Shown here piece after piece: positions 33,698 through 43,380 of a stretch of DNA of 64,000 bases; position 1 is the first letter of the stretch, and each line of letters opens with the position of its first letter. The notes below the pieces were generated by a model. That model did no database searches and had not been told where the DNA came from. It saw nothing but the letters and a program-made list of their open reading frames with translations. The translations under genes and the position numbers were made by a program. The DNA is from an uncultured Rhodobacter sp. (GTDB taxonomy: Bacteria > Pseudomonadota > Alphaproteobacteria > Rhodobacterales > Rhodobacteraceae): positions 62,001 to 126,000 of the forward strand of contig CAMFII010000004.1 of assembly GCA_945952585.1 (NCBI GenBank). Direction: 5' to 3'.

Positions 33698-33937
33698 CGT
33701 GAAGTCTCCTCTGGTCATGCCGCCCGCGGGACTGCGGCGGCCCGGCTAGTCAATGCACGATCGAATGACTGCAGCCTGAACAGGAAGACAGTGGTCGATA
33801 GGATAACGTCGCGCAGCGAAAATGGGCAAAGACGCTCTCAAAGGCAAGCAAATTCGCGACAATGCGCCGCGCCAGGGCGATCAGAGGTCGACGCGCCGGC
33901 GGGATTGGACGGCCCGTCGACCTTCCTCGCGGCTGGT

Positions 33938-35011
33938 TCAGCCCATCTGATACCCGGGGGTCGAGCGCATCAGGGCGATTTCCTCTTCGTCCATCTCAGC
34001 CTCGATGCCATCGAAAAGCGGCGTCGACAGGTAGCGCTCGCCGGTATCCGGCAACATGGCAAGGATGACCGAACCGGGAGCCGCCTTTTCGGCGATCTGC
34101 ATGGCGATGGCGAAAGTGGACCCGCCGGAAATCCCGGTGAAGATGCCTTCCTTCTGGGCCAGCGCCTTGGCCCATTTGATGCCCTCGGGGCCGGAGACGG
34201 GGATCAGCTCGTCATAATACTTGCCGTCGATCGCCTCTTGCAGGACCCAGGGAATGAAATCGGGCGTCCAGCCCTGGATCGGATGCGGCTGGAACGACGG
34301 GTGACTGGCCGCCGGCGCGTGCATCCTGCCGCGCGTCTGCGGGGTGCCGGACGAGATGAGCGCGGCGTTCGCCGGTTCCGACAGCACGATCTTCACCTCG
34401 GGCCGCTCCTTGCGGAGGACGCGCGCCACGCCTGTCACCGTGCCGCCGGTGCCGTAGCCGGTCACGAAGTAGTCGAGCTTCTTGCCCTTGAAATCGTTCA
34501 CGATCTCGCGCCCTGTGGTCGCTTCGTGAATGTCGGCATTGGCCGAGGTCTCGAACTGCCGTGCAAGGAACCAGCCGTTTTTCTCGGCCAGTTCCACCGC
34601 CTTGTTATACATGCCCGTGCCTTTCTCGGCGCGGGGCGTAAGCACCACTTTAGCGCCAAGCATCCGCATCAGCTTGCGCCGCTCGACCGAAAAGCTCTCG
34701 GCCATGGTCACGACCAGCGGATAGCCCTTCTGTGCGCAGACCAGCGCCAGCCCGATGCCGGTATTCCCGCTGGTCGCCTCGACCACGGTCTGGCCGGGCT
34801 TCAGCGCCCCGGTACGCTCGGCTTCCTCGATGATGTTCAGCGCGAGCCGATCCTTGACCGATGCACCGGGGTTGAAGAACTCGGCCTTGACGTAAACCGT
34901 CACCCCTTTGGGCGCGAGGTTGTTGATTCGCACGACCGGCGTTTCGCCGACCGTGTCGAGGATGCTGTCGAACAGACGGCCGCGTCCGCTGGTGGTTCTC
35001 GGTCCGGTCAT
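33938..35011 (-). CDS. cysK: Cysteine synthase (O-acetylserine sulfhydrylase)
   Basis: This 357-residue fold-type II PLP enzyme has the Schiff-base Lys53 in NPGASVKDRLALN, the phosphate loop ATSGNTGIGLAL, the GTGGTVTG cofactor site and a C-terminal SGGSTFAIAM loop. It makes cysteine from O-acetylserine and sulfide. An insert near residues 230-260 (RMHAPAASHPSFQPHPI) makes it slightly longer than typical CysK and is like a second alphaproteobacterial form. It is monocistronic. Confidence 0.88.
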   Translation of the reverse strand: MTGPRTTSGRGRLFDSILDTVGETPVVRINNLAPKGVTVYVKAEFFNPGASVKDRLALNIIEEAERTGALKPGQTVVEATSGNTGIGLALVCAQKGYPLVVTMAESFSVERRKLMRMLGAKVVLTPRAEKGTGMYNKAVELAEKNGWFLARQFETSANADIHEATTGREIVNDFKGKKLDYFVTGYGTGGTVTGVARVLRKERPEVKIVLSEPANAALISSGTPQTRGRMHAPAASHPSFQPHPIQGWTPDFIPWVLQEAIDGKYYDELIPVSGPEGIKWAKALAQKEGIFTGISGGSTFAIAMQIAEKAAPGSVILAMLPDTGERYLSTPLFDGIEAEMDEEEIALMRSTPGYQMG

Positions 35012-35321
35012 GGTTGCCTCTCCCTTGGTGTTTCAGGCGGAGGCGCCTTGCGCGCCGCCCATCTGTGAAATGATCTCCCGGCCCAGGGCGCGGGTCTGTG
35101 CCCAATCTTGAGGATCGAGCGACTGATCCGATGTCGGCTGAGCAGTATCAGTCCTTCCTCTCCCCTCTGGTCCGGCATGAGGCACAGGCGGCGATGGCAA
35201 CAGAACGTGCGTCAGAAAAACATGAACCGACAGGTCAGCGGCGTTGTTGCCGTGACATTAGCACAGCGAGGCACCAAATCGAGAAGCGGATCCAGGCGGG
35301 CCAAAATGAACGCACTGCTTC

Positions 35322-35371
35322 GATTTTTCTACGAAAAATCCTGACTTGCACGGAATTTTCGTAGAAAATTC
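35322..35371. repeat. Two palindromes of the TTTC-nnn-GAAA repeat family
   Basis: GATTTTTCTACGAAAAATC (35322-35340) and GAATTTTCGTAGAAAATTC (35353-35371) stand 12 bases apart, just past the stop of fabI (minus strand). The second is identical to the one at 14490-14508. The remaining gap 35012-35321 contains only short open frames without coding character. Confidence 0.7.
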
Positions 35372-35376
35372 GGGGT

Positions 35377-36165
35377 CTAGAGGTTTTCGGCCTGCGGCAT
35401 GCCCAGGACGTGGAAGCCGCCGTCGACATGGACGACCTCACCCGTGGTGAAGGCGCCGTAATCCGAGGCGAGCCAGACGGCCGTGCCGCCCACCGCCTCG
35501 AGCGTCGCGTTCGAGCGCAGCGGCGCGTTCGACTCGGTATGGCGGAAGGTCGCCCTTGCGCCACCGATGGCCGCGCCGGCGAGCGTCTTCATCGGGCCGG
35601 GGGAAATCGCGTTGACGCGGATCTTCTGCGGCCCAAGGTCGTTGGCCAGATAGCGCACCGAGCTTTCGAGCGCCGCCTTGGCCACGCCCATGACGTTGTA
35701 ATTCGGCGTCACCCGGTTCGAGCCCTGGAAGGTCAGGGTCAGAAGCGTGCCGCCCTCGGGCATCAGTTCCGCCGCACGCCGCGACACGTCGATGAAGCTG
35801 TAGCAGGAGATCGTCAGCGAATTGCGGAAGTTCTCGCGGCTGGTGTTGATGAAGCGGCCCGTAAGTTCGTTCTTGTCCGAGAAGGCGATGGCGTGAACGA
35901 GGAAATCGATCGTGCCCCACCGGTCCTTCAGCTGCGCGAAGCAGCCATCGAGCGAGGTGTCGTCCATCACGTCGACATCGACGAGGAAGTCCGACCCGAC
36001 CGAGGCAGCCAGCGGTTCGACCCGTTTGCCAAAGGCTTCGCCCTGATAGGAGAAGGCGAGTTCCGCCCCCTCGGCCGCAAGGGCGCTGGCGATGCCCCAG
36101 GCAATCGAGCGGTCATTCGCGACGCCCATGACGAGCCCGCGCTTGCCTTTCATCAGGTCAGCCAT
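35377..36165 (-). CDS. fabI: Enoyl-ACP reductase (NADH)
   Basis: This 262-residue protein is FabI: the GVANDRSIAWGIA cofactor loop, the Tyr-x6-Lys active site in YNVMGVAKAALE, and the C-terminal GEVVHVDGGFHVLGM. It performs the last step of each fatty-acid elongation round. The start MADLMKGK is used by most relatives. It is downstream of fabB by 25 bases and probably shares its mRNA. Lys in SDKNEL precedes the helix used in catalysis. Confidence 0.95.
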   Translation of the reverse strand: MADLMKGKRGLVMGVANDRSIAWGIASALAAEGAELAFSYQGEAFGKRVEPLAASVGSDFLVDVDVMDDTSLDGCFAQLKDRWGTIDFLVHAIAFSDKNELTGRFINTSRENFRNSLTISCYSFIDVSRRAAELMPEGGTLLTLTFQGSNRVTPNYNVMGVAKAALESSVRYLANDLGPQKIRVNAISPGPMKTLAGAAIGGARATFRHTESNAPLRSNATLEAVGGTAVWLASDYGAFTTGEVVHVDGGFHVLGMPQAENL

Positions 36166-36190
36166 TCCGTCCGTCCCCCTAAGACCCGGT

Positions 36191-37420
36191 TCAGCCCAGG
36201 TACTTGCTCATCACCAGCGTGGCATTGGTGCCGCCGAAGCCGAAGCTGTTCGACAGCACGCTGTCGATGTTCACCCCGTCACGCATCGTCGTCACGATCT
36301 CGCCCGGGTCAAGCGCCGGGTCGAGCGTGGTCACATTGGCCGAGGCCGCGATGAAGCCCTTGTTCATCATGATGAGCGAATAGATTGCCTCATGGACGCC
36401 GGTCGCGCCAAGCGAATGGCCGGTCAGCGACTTGGTCGAGGCGATGGGCGGGGTCTTGCCCCGGCCGAAGACGCGGCGGATCGCCTCGACCTCGGTCACG
36501 TCGCCCGCGGGGGTCGAGGTGCCGTGGCTGTTGATGTAGTCGATCTTCCGGCCCGAGGGCAGGGTCGAGAGCGCCAGCTTCATCGACCTCTCGCCGCCTT
36601 CGCCCGAGGGGGCGACCATGTCGTGCCCGTCCGAGGTCGCACCATAGCCGGTGACTTCACCATAGATCTTCGCGCCGCGCGCAAGGGCGTGCGACAGCTC
36701 TTCCAGCACGACGACGCCACCGCCGCCGGCGATGACGAACCCGTCGCGGGTCGCGTCATAGGTCCGCGAGGCGGTCGTCGGTGCGTCGTTGTACTTCGAT
36801 GACATCGCCCCCATCGCGTCGAACAGGCAGCTGAGCGTCCAGTCCAATTCCTCGCCGCCGCCGGCAAATACGATGTCCTGCTTGCCCATCTGGATCAGTT
36901 CGGTGCCGTTGCCGATGCAATGCGCCGAGGTCGAGCAGGCCGAGGTGATCGAGTAGTTCACGCCCTTGATCTTGAACGGCGTGGCAAGGCAGGCCGAGTT
37001 GGTCGAGGACATGCCCTTGGTCACGCCGAACGGCCCGATCCGCTTGGGACTACCGCTTTCGCGCACGATGTTGTGCGCGCGGTAGAAGGACTTGGTCGAC
37101 GGCCCGCCCGAGCCGACGATGATGCCCGTCCGCTCGTTCGAGATGTCGCTCTCTTCAAGTCCGCTGTCGGCGATCGCGTCGCGCATGGCGATGAAGTTGT
37201 AGGCCGCGCCGTCGCCCATGAAGCGCAGGTCGCGCTTGTCGATCTGTTCTTCCAGGTTGATGTTCGGCTGGCCCTTCACCTGGCTGCGGAAGCCGTGTTC
37301 GGCATAATCCTCGGCGAAGATGATCCCGGACTTGCCGGCGCGAAGGCTGTCTTCGACCTCGGCAAGCGTGTTGCCGATGGGCGAGACAATCCCCATCCCG
37401 GTGATGACGACGCGACGCAT
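36191..37420 (-). CDS. fabB: 3-oxoacyl-ACP synthase I
   Basis: This 409-residue ketosynthase has the catalytic Cys in [12 protein letters not shown] and the two His residues in [11 protein letters not shown] and [15 protein letters not shown] chose ATG 37420 ([10 protein letters not shown]) over 37426 because AGGGAG is at a normal distance. Its role is elongation of unsaturated fatty acid precursors made by FabA, which is encoded two genes upstream. Confidence 0.95.
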   Translation of the reverse strand: MRRVVITGMGIVSPIGNTLAEVEDSLRAGKSGIIFAEDYAEHGFRSQVKGQPNINLEEQIDKRDLRFMGDGAAYNFIAMRDAIADSGLEESDISNERTGIIVGSGGPSTKSFYRAHNIVRESGSPKRIGPFGVTKGMSSTNSACLATPFKIKGVNYSITSACSTSAHCIGNGTELIQMGKQDIVFAGGGEELDWTLSCLFDAMGAMSSKYNDAPTTASRTYDATRDGFVIAGGGGVVVLEELSHALARGAKIYGEVTGYGATSDGHDMVAPSGEGGERSMKLALSTLPSGRKIDYINSHGTSTPAGDVTEVEAIRRVFGRGKTPPIASTKSLTGHSLGATGVHEAIYSLIMMNKGFIAASANVTTLDPALDPGEIVTTMRDGVNIDSVLSNSFGFGGTNATLVMSKYLG

Positions 37421-37531
37421 GGGCATTCTCCCTTAACCTTGCGCCTAACTAAGGGAGCCGGCAGGGAGGGGCAAGCGATATGGTGTCGCGAAGCCGTGCC
37501 TTTGCCGTCATCCGCCCATCAGAAAAACGCG

Positions 37532-37915
37532 TCAAATGGTTGGAGTCCAAGCCCCGGGGACCAGCGTCGCCTCATGCGGGCCGGGCCAGGGTGGCATTGC
37601 AACGCAGACGAATTTCAACGGCTTGTCGCCGACATTCCGGTACTGAAACGCGGTGCCGACGGGAATGTCTATCGCCATGCCGGGGGCCAGCGGTGTGACG
37701 CGCTCTTCGTCGGAATCGCGGCGCCAGATTTCCCCTGCGCCTTCGAGCACATACCAGAATTCGCTGACCGTGGCATGGACCGTTGCGCGGTTCACCTGGT
37801 GCGGCGGAACGGTGCTGTGGATCATGTTTCCGGCGGGGCCGTCCATAAGCAGCCGAACGTCCGCCCCCGCTGGCGACGAGCCGTCACGATGTTCGGGAAG
37901 CATCAATTCCTTCAT
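37532..37915 (-). CDS. Single-domain cupin
   Basis: The 127-residue protein is one cupin barrel: VHATVSEFWYVLEGAGEIW (motif 1 with His and Glu) and a second motif PVGTAFQYRNVGDKPLKF in which the usual His is replaced. That loss may weaken metal binding. It lies between fabA and fabB in the same direction, 19 bases from fabA, so it is probably co-transcribed. Function unknown; a small sugar- or acid-binding enzyme is possible. Confidence 0.75.
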   Translation of the reverse strand: MKELMLPEHRDGSSPAGADVRLLMDGPAGNMIHSTVPPHQVNRATVHATVSEFWYVLEGAGEIWRRDSDEERVTPLAPGMAIDIPVGTAFQYRNVGDKPLKFVCVAMPPWPGPHEATLVPGAWTPTI

Positions 37916-37934
37916 CGCCGGCCCCGTCGGATGC

Positions 37935-38444
37935 TTAGGATGAACTGAGCGCGACCTTCATGTCCTTGACCAGATAGATCACCTCGCCGTCGGCCTCGAC
38001 GCGGCCGTCGGCCATGCCCATGGTCAGGCGGCGGGTCTGGATCGCCTTGGTGAAATCGACGTAGTAGCGCAGAAGCTTGCGGTCGGGGCGGACCATGCCG
38101 GTCAGCTTGACCTCGCCCACGCCAAGCGCATAGCCGCGCCCTTCCCAGCCGCGCCAGCCCAAGTTGAAGCCAGTCAGCTGCCACAGCCCGTCAAGGCCGA
38201 GGCAGCCCGGCATGATCGGGTTGCCGGGGAAATGGCAGGCGAAGAACCACAGGTCGGGATGGATGTCGAACTCGGCCACGACATGGCCCTTGCCGTGTTC
38301 GCCGCCGTCCTCGCTGATCTCGGTGATGCGGTCCATCATCAGCATCGGCGGTTCGGGAAGCTGGGCATTGCCCGGCCCGAACAGCTCGCCCCGCGCGCAT
38401 TTCAGCAGCTCGTCCCGGTCGAAGGAAGTGGGGTAGGGGGACAT
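37935..38444 (-). CDS. fabA: 3-hydroxydecanoyl-ACP dehydratase/isomerase
   Basis: This 169-residue hot-dog enzyme has the active site [20 protein letters not shown], with catalytic His and Asp, and the LLMMDRI-like motif [11 protein letters not shown] near residue 35. It introduces the double bond in unsaturated fatty acid synthesis. AAGGAG precedes the start. It opens the fabA-cupin-fabB-fabI group and is divergent from irr, a common arrangement in Rhodobacteraceae. Confidence 0.95.
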   Translation of the reverse strand: MSPYPTSFDRDELLKCARGELFGPGNAQLPEPPMLMMDRITEISEDGGEHGKGHVVAEFDIHPDLWFFACHFPGNPIMPGCLGLDGLWQLTGFNLGWRGWEGRGYALGVGEVKLTGMVRPDRKLLRYYVDFTKAIQTRRLTMGMADGRVEADGEVIYLVKDMKVALSSS

Positions 38445-38588
38445 GCGCCGATCTCTCCTTGGATTCGCGGGTGGTCACGCCGTGTTTCGGTATGTTTCAA
38501 CCCTTCCGTAGCATCGGCAAGGAAGCCGTTGCAAGGGCACCCGCCGCGACCCGGCGACCCGGCGCATGGCTTTTCCCGATCAATTCGT

Positions 38589-38618
38589 TTGGATTCCTGC
38601 CAACGGGACGCCTATATA
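38589..38618 (+). promoter_or_regulatory. Likely promoter of irr
   Basis: TTGGAT and TATATA are separated by 18 bases and lie about 30 bases before the irr start, resembling a housekeeping-sigma promoter. Confidence 0.5.
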
Positions 38619-38649
38619 ACACCAGCGGACAATGCCGGACGGAGATCGG

Positions 38650-39066
38650 ATGAACGACATGGGCATCGACAGAAGCGCGAGCTGGCTGATGCGCGGCGGC
38701 CTGAGGCCGACCCGCCAGCGGATGGCGCTTGCCCAGTTGCTGGTCGGCGACGGCGAGGATCGGCATGTCACGGCCGAGAGCCTTTTCGCGGCAAGCCTCG
38801 AGGCGGGCGAGCGGGTCAGCCTGGCCACCGTCTACAACACGCTGCGCGCTTTTTGCGATGCGGGCCTGATGCAGGAAGTCACCGTCGACGGCCACCGCAG
38901 TTATTTCGACACGCGCATCGACGACCATCCGCATTTCTATTGGGAAGATCGCGGCGAACTGACCGACGCCCCGTCCGATCAGTTGAAGATCGTCGGTCTG
39001 CCCGCCGCGCCGGACGGCATGGAAGTGGCGCGGGTCGACGTGGTGATCCGTCTGCGCCGCGCCTGA
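38650..39066 (+). CDS. irr: Fur-family iron response regulator Irr
   Basis: This 138-residue Fur-family protein has a winged-helix domain (RPTRQRMALAQLL; VSLATVYNTLRAFCDAGL) and the Irr-type His cluster DDHPHFYWED, where relatives bind haem. The start MNDMGID at 38650 follows GGAG at a normal distance; an ATG at 38632 is also in frame. Irr regulates iron and haem genes according to haem supply. It lacks the Cys-rich zinc site of classical Fur. Confidence 0.9.
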   Translation: MNDMGIDRSASWLMRGGLRPTRQRMALAQLLVGDGEDRHVTAESLFAASLEAGERVSLATVYNTLRAFCDAGLMQEVTVDGHRSYFDTRIDDHPHFYWEDRGELTDAPSDQLKIVGLPAAPDGMEVARVDVVIRLRRA

Positions 39067-39088
39067 CGCAAGTCAGACGGGCAGCGGG

Positions 39089-39343
39089 TCAGAAGGGCGC
39101 GCGCTGCGCAGTCGGGAGGCGGGTTTCGGCCATGGCGTCCAGCGAGCCGGCGTCCAGCCCGAGATCGCGCAACAGATGCGCGTCAAGTCGTGCCAGTTGG
39201 CGGATCGCCCGACGCTCGCGACGGGCGCGGGAGGCAGCGATCAACTCCTGAACGACGAACGCTGCGATCGAAAGCCGGTGCGGAGGCAGGCGGAAGATGG
39301 TGTTGGCTGGCCGGTCGGCAGGGGAAAGGGTCGTGAATGTCAT
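39089..39343 (-). CDS. DUF1127 small Arg-rich protein
   Basis: The 84-residue protein ends in the DUF1127 motif (RAIRQLARLDAHLLRDLGLD), preceded by an amphipathic segment. DUF1127 proteins in alphaproteobacteria are small, often bind RNA and affect phosphate, stress or metabolite uptake. The start MTFTTLS follows GAGAC. It is convergent with irr. Confidence 0.75.
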   Translation of the reverse strand: MTFTTLSPADRPANTIFRLPPHRLSIAAFVVQELIAASRARRERRAIRQLARLDAHLLRDLGLDAGSLDAMAETRLPTAQRAPF

Positions 39344-39398
39344 TTTCGGTCTCTTGTCTCTGGCAGCTTTCTGGCTGCGCTGAAGGAAGGAAAGGGCC

Positions 39399-39430
39399 CG
39401 GGGGCCCATCCTTGCGGGACTGGGCCCCCG
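39399..39430. terminator. Strong GC hairpin between two small genes
   Basis: CGGGGGCCCA and TGGGCCCCCG form a ten-base perfect stem. On the minus strand a short T-containing tail (CCCTTTCCTT) follows, so it may terminate the gene ending at 39563. The gap 39344-39562 has no other feature I could support. Confidence 0.45.
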
Positions 39431-39562
39431 TCACTGCAATGTGCGGACCACCAGGGGAAAGTGCGGCGGTCCGGCCGTCTGGTTTTGCCTCCGCCGCCAT
39501 TTGGGGCGGTCGGCAATCTTTGTTAGAAAGGGCTTCCTGAAAAATCGGGGGCCTGACAAATG

Positions 39563-39838
39563 TCAGGGCGCAGCGGCTGACAGGCTGTGCGACAGGTTCT
39601 GGTAGGATTGCGCCGCCAGGGTTCCCGCCGTCACGAATGCCATGACGAAAAAGGCGCCGACGGCTACCGAGGCGATGTCCCACCGCATCCGCTGCCGGCC
39701 GCGGCGGGCTCCGCGTGCGGCGGCGGCCGCGATCCGGCTGCGGGTCCGCCGCGAGGACGCGGTTGCCGGGCCGAACCGCTGCTCAAGCGCGGCGAGGTGA
39801 TCTCTGACGGACATCCTGTCCTGCATCGTCGGGGTCAT
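39563..39838 (-). CDS. Small single-pass membrane protein, unrecognised
   Basis: The 91-residue product has a basic N-terminal half (residues 28-52, rich in Arg) and one membrane segment (SVAVGAFFVMAFVTAGTLAA). The N-terminus should face the cytoplasm. No family was recognised. Its promoter region is shared with the XRE-like regulator, so it is probably under that regulator's control. Confidence 0.55.
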   Translation of the reverse strand: MTPTMQDRMSVRDHLAALEQRFGPATASSRRTRSRIAAAAARGARRGRQRMRWDIASVAVGAFFVMAFVTAGTLAAQSYQNLSHSLSAAAP

Positions 39839-39904
39839 GGTCGAACTCTTTCTTCGTCACATGTTACGTTAGGTCATTTCTACCTTGGGGCGTCGGGCTT
39901 GTCC

Positions 39905-39960
39905 GTTGCATCGCCCGGTGCGCGGTTGCACCGACCGTCGCCCTGTTGCATTCTGTTGCA
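39905..39960. promoter_or_regulatory. Four GTTGCA boxes at 20, 20 and 10 base spacing
   Basis: GTTGCA starts at 39905, 39925, 39945 and 39955, so all four lie on one face of the helix. They fill the divergent region between the small membrane protein and the XRE-like regulator. The second box also sits in a small stem (GGTGC/GCACC). Cooperative binding of the adjacent regulator is the natural inference. Confidence 0.6.
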
Positions 39961-40005
39961 CGAGCCCGGGGAAAGACGGCATTGGTGCCGGGGGCGGAGC
40001 TTGAG

Positions 40006-40866
40006 ATGGACGTACCCAGTGATTTCGCGGGGCGGCTGAAGCTTGCCCTCAAGGTGGTGAACCTGTCGCCGGCCGCGCTTGGTGCCGCCGTCGGTGTCGA
40101 CAAGTCGGTGGTGTCACGCTGGCTGTCGGGGCGCGTTGCACCGAGCGGCCACAACCTGAGCCGGATCGGGGCAGAGATTGCCCGCCATCGCCCGGGATTC
40201 TCGACCCTGAGTTTCGAAGCGCCGCCGGCCACTTTCCTTGCCGTGCTGGGAATGGGCGGCACCCAAGCTGCACCGGCCGCCCCGGCATCGGCGCCCGGTG
40301 CGATTGTCCTGCCGTTCAACGCCCTCGAGGATGCCCGCAACGAGACGGCGCGGCGCGGGGTCGAGTATTTCGGCCATTACAGCATGTATTACTGGTCGTT
40401 CACCCAGCCGGGTCGGGTGGTGCGCATGGCGCTGATGCTGCGCCCGAAGGACGGACTGATCGAGGCCCGCTATGCCGCAAACGGCTTCGAATTCGGTGGC
40501 TGGGCGCTCCTCTTGATGAACCGCCTCTACATCCAGTTCGCCGAGCAGCGCTATCAGGCGATGGTCTTCATGGTCACCAATCCCGGCCAACAACCGGCGG
40601 CGCGGCGGATCACCGGTCTTCTCATGGGGCCCTCGGACGGGATGATGGTGCCGACCGTCTCGCCCTTCGTGATGGACCGGGTCGGTCCCGTCTCCGGCGA
40701 CGAGGCGAAGGACATTGCCGATTTCAACCGCGCGCAGGATTTCGACCCCTTCGCGGATGGCAACGAGGTGCCCGCCGATGTCCGCGAGGCGCTGGTGCGT
40801 CAGGTGACGGTGACGAATACCCCGCAAGAAGGGCAAATGGCGCTTCTCCGGATGAACCCGGCCTGA
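40006..40866 (+). CDS. XRE-like helix-turn-helix regulator with large C-terminal domain
   Basis: This 286-residue protein has an N-terminal helix-turn-helix (LSPAALGAAVGVDKSVVSRW), then an Ala/Pro linker near residue 90, then about 180 residues with a mixed alpha/beta pattern (YYWSFTQPGRVVRMALMLRP; YQAMVFMVTNPGQ). The start MDVPSD follows GGAG by six bases. The C-terminal domain was not recognised and may sense a ligand. The GTTGCA boxes upstream suggest autoregulation. Confidence 0.7.
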   Translation: MDVPSDFAGRLKLALKVVNLSPAALGAAVGVDKSVVSRWLSGRVAPSGHNLSRIGAEIARHRPGFSTLSFEAPPATFLAVLGMGGTQAAPAAPASAPGAIVLPFNALEDARNETARRGVEYFGHYSMYYWSFTQPGRVVRMALMLRPKDGLIEARYAANGFEFGGWALLLMNRLYIQFAEQRYQAMVFMVTNPGQQPAARRITGLLMGPSDGMMVPTVSPFVMDRVGPVSGDEAKDIADFNRAQDFDPFADGNEVPADVREALVRQVTVTNTPQEGQMALLRMNPA

Positions 40867-40887
40867 TCAGCTAGATCCCCTGATCGC

Positions 40888-41790
40888 CTAGAACCACTGT
40901 CCCGGTTCCATCAGGCCCAGGTCCATGAGTTGCCGCGACTGCCATTCGAAGGGGATCGAGTTCCGCCAGAGAAATGTCGGGATGTCGTAGCGCGAACTCG
41001 GGTTGGCCTTCAGCGCCTTGGCCGTGCGGAACGAACAGATCGCCGTGGTGACATTGTGGTGCCACTGGCACTGGTAGGTGTTGTATTCCTCGTCGGAGAA
41101 GGTGAAGTCAGAGCGCAGCCGCACGTCGGGCGTGGCCTTGAACAGCGCGATCCGGTCGATCTTGCGCTTGGTCCAGGGGACATGTTCCTCGAATCGCCAG
41201 CGCAGGCCGCCGTAGAAATCCATCTGCCGGTCCTTGGCCGCCCAGCCTGCCGCCTCGTCCTTGCGCTGGAGCGCGTAGTAGCCCGTCCTGTCCAGCATCG
41301 CCTCTTCCAGTGAGACAGCGTTCGGGTATTGCCACAGGTCGCCGGCATAAAGGTCGATGACGAAACTGACGAAGGCACTGCGCCGCTCTTCGACATTGAA
41401 GGCGATCAGTTCGCGGACGTTTCGGGTCTCGCAAAACGGGTAGAACAGGTACTCGGCGTTGTAGCCGTAATAGAGCCACGATCCCGCCGCCGCCGGGATC
41501 ACCCGGTTGACCGCACCGACCAGGGCATCCTCGGCATAGACGTCGAAATCGACGCGCGAGACCATCGCCTCGATGGCCGGATCGACCGGCAGGTCAGGAT
41601 GGGCGAGAAGCACCACCTCGCGGAAGCCTACCGACAGATGGTGGCGCAGGGTTGTCCCCACCTCGACCGCGTCCTCGGCCAGGATCAGCGCCGTGGGTCC
41701 CCGCGACAGGGCCGCGCCGGCCTTCGCGAGGTAAAGCTCGAGCGATGCGTGTCTGCCCCTGTTCAAGATCGCTGTCCTGCCCCCTGCCAT
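40888..41790 (-). CDS. Glycosyltransferase-like protein of unknown acceptor
   Basis: The product of about 300 residues has a Rossmann-like opening (PTALILAEDAVEVGTTLRHH; EVVLLAHPDL; VDFDVYAED), then a region with Asp and Trp residues (FNVEERRSAFVSFVIDLYAG; KRKIDRIALFK), as in family 2 or family 92 type glycosyltransferases. No signal peptide is seen. The start is uncertain: ATG 41790 (MAGGRTAILN) is given, an upstream ATG at 41838 and a TTG at 41766 are alternatives. It is divergent from miaB. Confidence 0.5.
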   Translation of the reverse strand: MAGGRTAILNRGRHASLELYLAKAGAALSRGPTALILAEDAVEVGTTLRHHLSVGFREVVLLAHPDLPVDPAIEAMVSRVDFDVYAEDALVGAVNRVIPAAAGSWLYYGYNAEYLFYPFCETRNVRELIAFNVEERRSAFVSFVIDLYAGDLWQYPNAVSLEEAMLDRTGYYALQRKDEAAGWAAKDRQMDFYGGLRWRFEEHVPWTKRKIDRIALFKATPDVRLRSDFTFSDEEYNTYQCQWHHNVTTAICSFRTAKALKANPSSRYDIPTFLWRNSIPFEWQSRQLMDLGLMEPGQWF

Positions 41791-41900
41791 CAGTCTGCGG
41801 CAGATTCGGTGAAGGCTTTGGTCAATGCAACCCCGCATGGTTGCGAAGGGGGCAGGGCGTCGTGTAGAAGCCTCGGCTTGAACCAGGGGATCGCCGGGCC

Positions 41901-43202
41901 ATGACCGAGGTCAAGAAGCTCTTCATCAAGACCTATGGCTGTCAGATGAACGTCTATGACAGCGAGCGCATGGCCGAGGCCCTGGGCGCCGAGGGCTATG
42001 TCACGACCGAGAAAGCCGAAGAGGCGGACATGGTGCTGCTGAACACCTGCCACATCCGCGAGAAGGCGGCCGAAAAGGTCTATTCCGACCTCGGCAGGCT
42101 GAAGCCGCTCAAGGCTGCCAAGCCCGACCTCAAGATCGGCGTCGCTGGCTGCGTGGCGCAGGCGGAGGGCGAAGAGATTCTGCGCCGGATGCCGCTTGTC
42201 GATCTGGTCGTCGGGCCCCAAGCCTATCATCGCCTGCCGCAGATGATGGAGAAGCTGGGCGAGGGGCAGCGCGCCGTCGACACCGACTTCCCGCCCGAAG
42301 ACAAGTTCGACCACCTGCCGCAGCGCAAGGGCAAGGCCGCGCCGACCGCCTTCCTCACCGTGCAGGAGGGCTGCGACAAGTTCTGCGCCTTCTGTGTCGT
42401 GCCCTATACCCGTGGCGCCGAAGTCAGCCGCGATCCCGCCCGCCTGATGGCCGAGGCCCGGGCGCTGGTCGACCGCGGGGTGCGCGAGATCACGCTTCTT
42501 GGCCAGAACGTCAACGCCTATCACGGGCAGGACTGGACGCTGGCCCGGCTCGTCCGCGAGCTTGCCTCGATCGAGGGGCTTGACCGCATCCGCTACACGA
42601 CCTCGCACCCGAACGACATGACCGACGACCTGATCGCGGCGCATGGCGATGTGGAAAAACTCATGCCCTACTTGCACTTGCCGGTGCAGTCGGGATCGGA
42701 TCGCATCCTGAAGGCGATGAACCGAAAGCACACCGCCGAGGCCTATCTGCGGCTGATCGAGCGGATCCGCGCGGCCCGGCCGGACATCCTTCTGTCCTCG
42801 GATTTCATCGTTGGTTTCCCCGGCGAAACCGATGCGGATTTCGACGCGACGATGGACCTCATCCGCGCTGTCGGCTTCGGCGCCGCCTTCAGCTTCAAGT
42901 ATTCCGCCCGCCCCGGTACACCTGCCGCCGAGAAGACCCCGGTCGAGGCGAAGGTGGCCGACGCGCGGCTGCAGGCGCTGCAGGCGCTCATCACCGACCA
43001 GCAGCGCGCGGCGCAACTGGCGATGGTTGGGCGCGAGGTCGGCGTGCTTTACGAAAAGCCCGGACGGCTGCCGGGCCAGATGGTTGGCAAGTCCGACCAT
43101 CTCCATGCCGTCCATGTCCAGGATAACGCTTCAGTCGGCGAGCTGGTGCGCGTGCGAATCACGGCCTCGGCTCCGAACTCGCTGGCTGGCACACGCGTCT
43201 GA
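41901..43202 (+). CDS. miaB: tRNA 2-methylthio-N6-isopentenyladenosine synthase
   Basis: This 433-residue radical-SAM methylthiotransferase has the N-terminal domain with cluster Cys residues ([32 protein letters not shown]), the radical-SAM motif [17 protein letters not shown] and a C-terminal TRAM domain. It modifies A37 in tRNAs reading UNN codons. The length and motif order are those of MiaB. Confidence 0.95.
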   Translation: MTEVKKLFIKTYGCQMNVYDSERMAEALGAEGYVTTEKAEEADMVLLNTCHIREKAAEKVYSDLGRLKPLKAAKPDLKIGVAGCVAQAEGEEILRRMPLVDLVVGPQAYHRLPQMMEKLGEGQRAVDTDFPPEDKFDHLPQRKGKAAPTAFLTVQEGCDKFCAFCVVPYTRGAEVSRDPARLMAEARALVDRGVREITLLGQNVNAYHGQDWTLARLVRELASIEGLDRIRYTTSHPNDMTDDLIAAHGDVEKLMPYLHLPVQSGSDRILKAMNRKHTAEAYLRLIERIRAARPDILLSSDFIVGFPGETDADFDATMDLIRAVGFGAAFSFKYSARPGTPAAEKTPVEAKVADARLQALQALITDQQRAAQLAMVGREVGVLYEKPGRLPGQMVGKSDHLHAVHVQDNASVGELVRVRITASAPNSLAGTRV

Positions 43203-43380
43203 CGCGTCTGTTTCCACCTTATCAATGATGCCCATCCGGCGTGCCGCATTACGCGCTGGGCGTGAACCGATTGGGGCGGAAATGTGGCCTCAATCCGGTA
43301 TTTTCTGGACTCTTAGTGGAGTGTTAACCCATCCTCTGACCGGGGGCTTAGTACAAGTATTTTGAAGGAGAGTTGTTGCA

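Noticed and set aside
35098-35364. Short plus-strand frames in the gap between cysK and fabI
   Set aside because: They run into the palindromic repeats, have no clear ribosome site and resemble nothing known.
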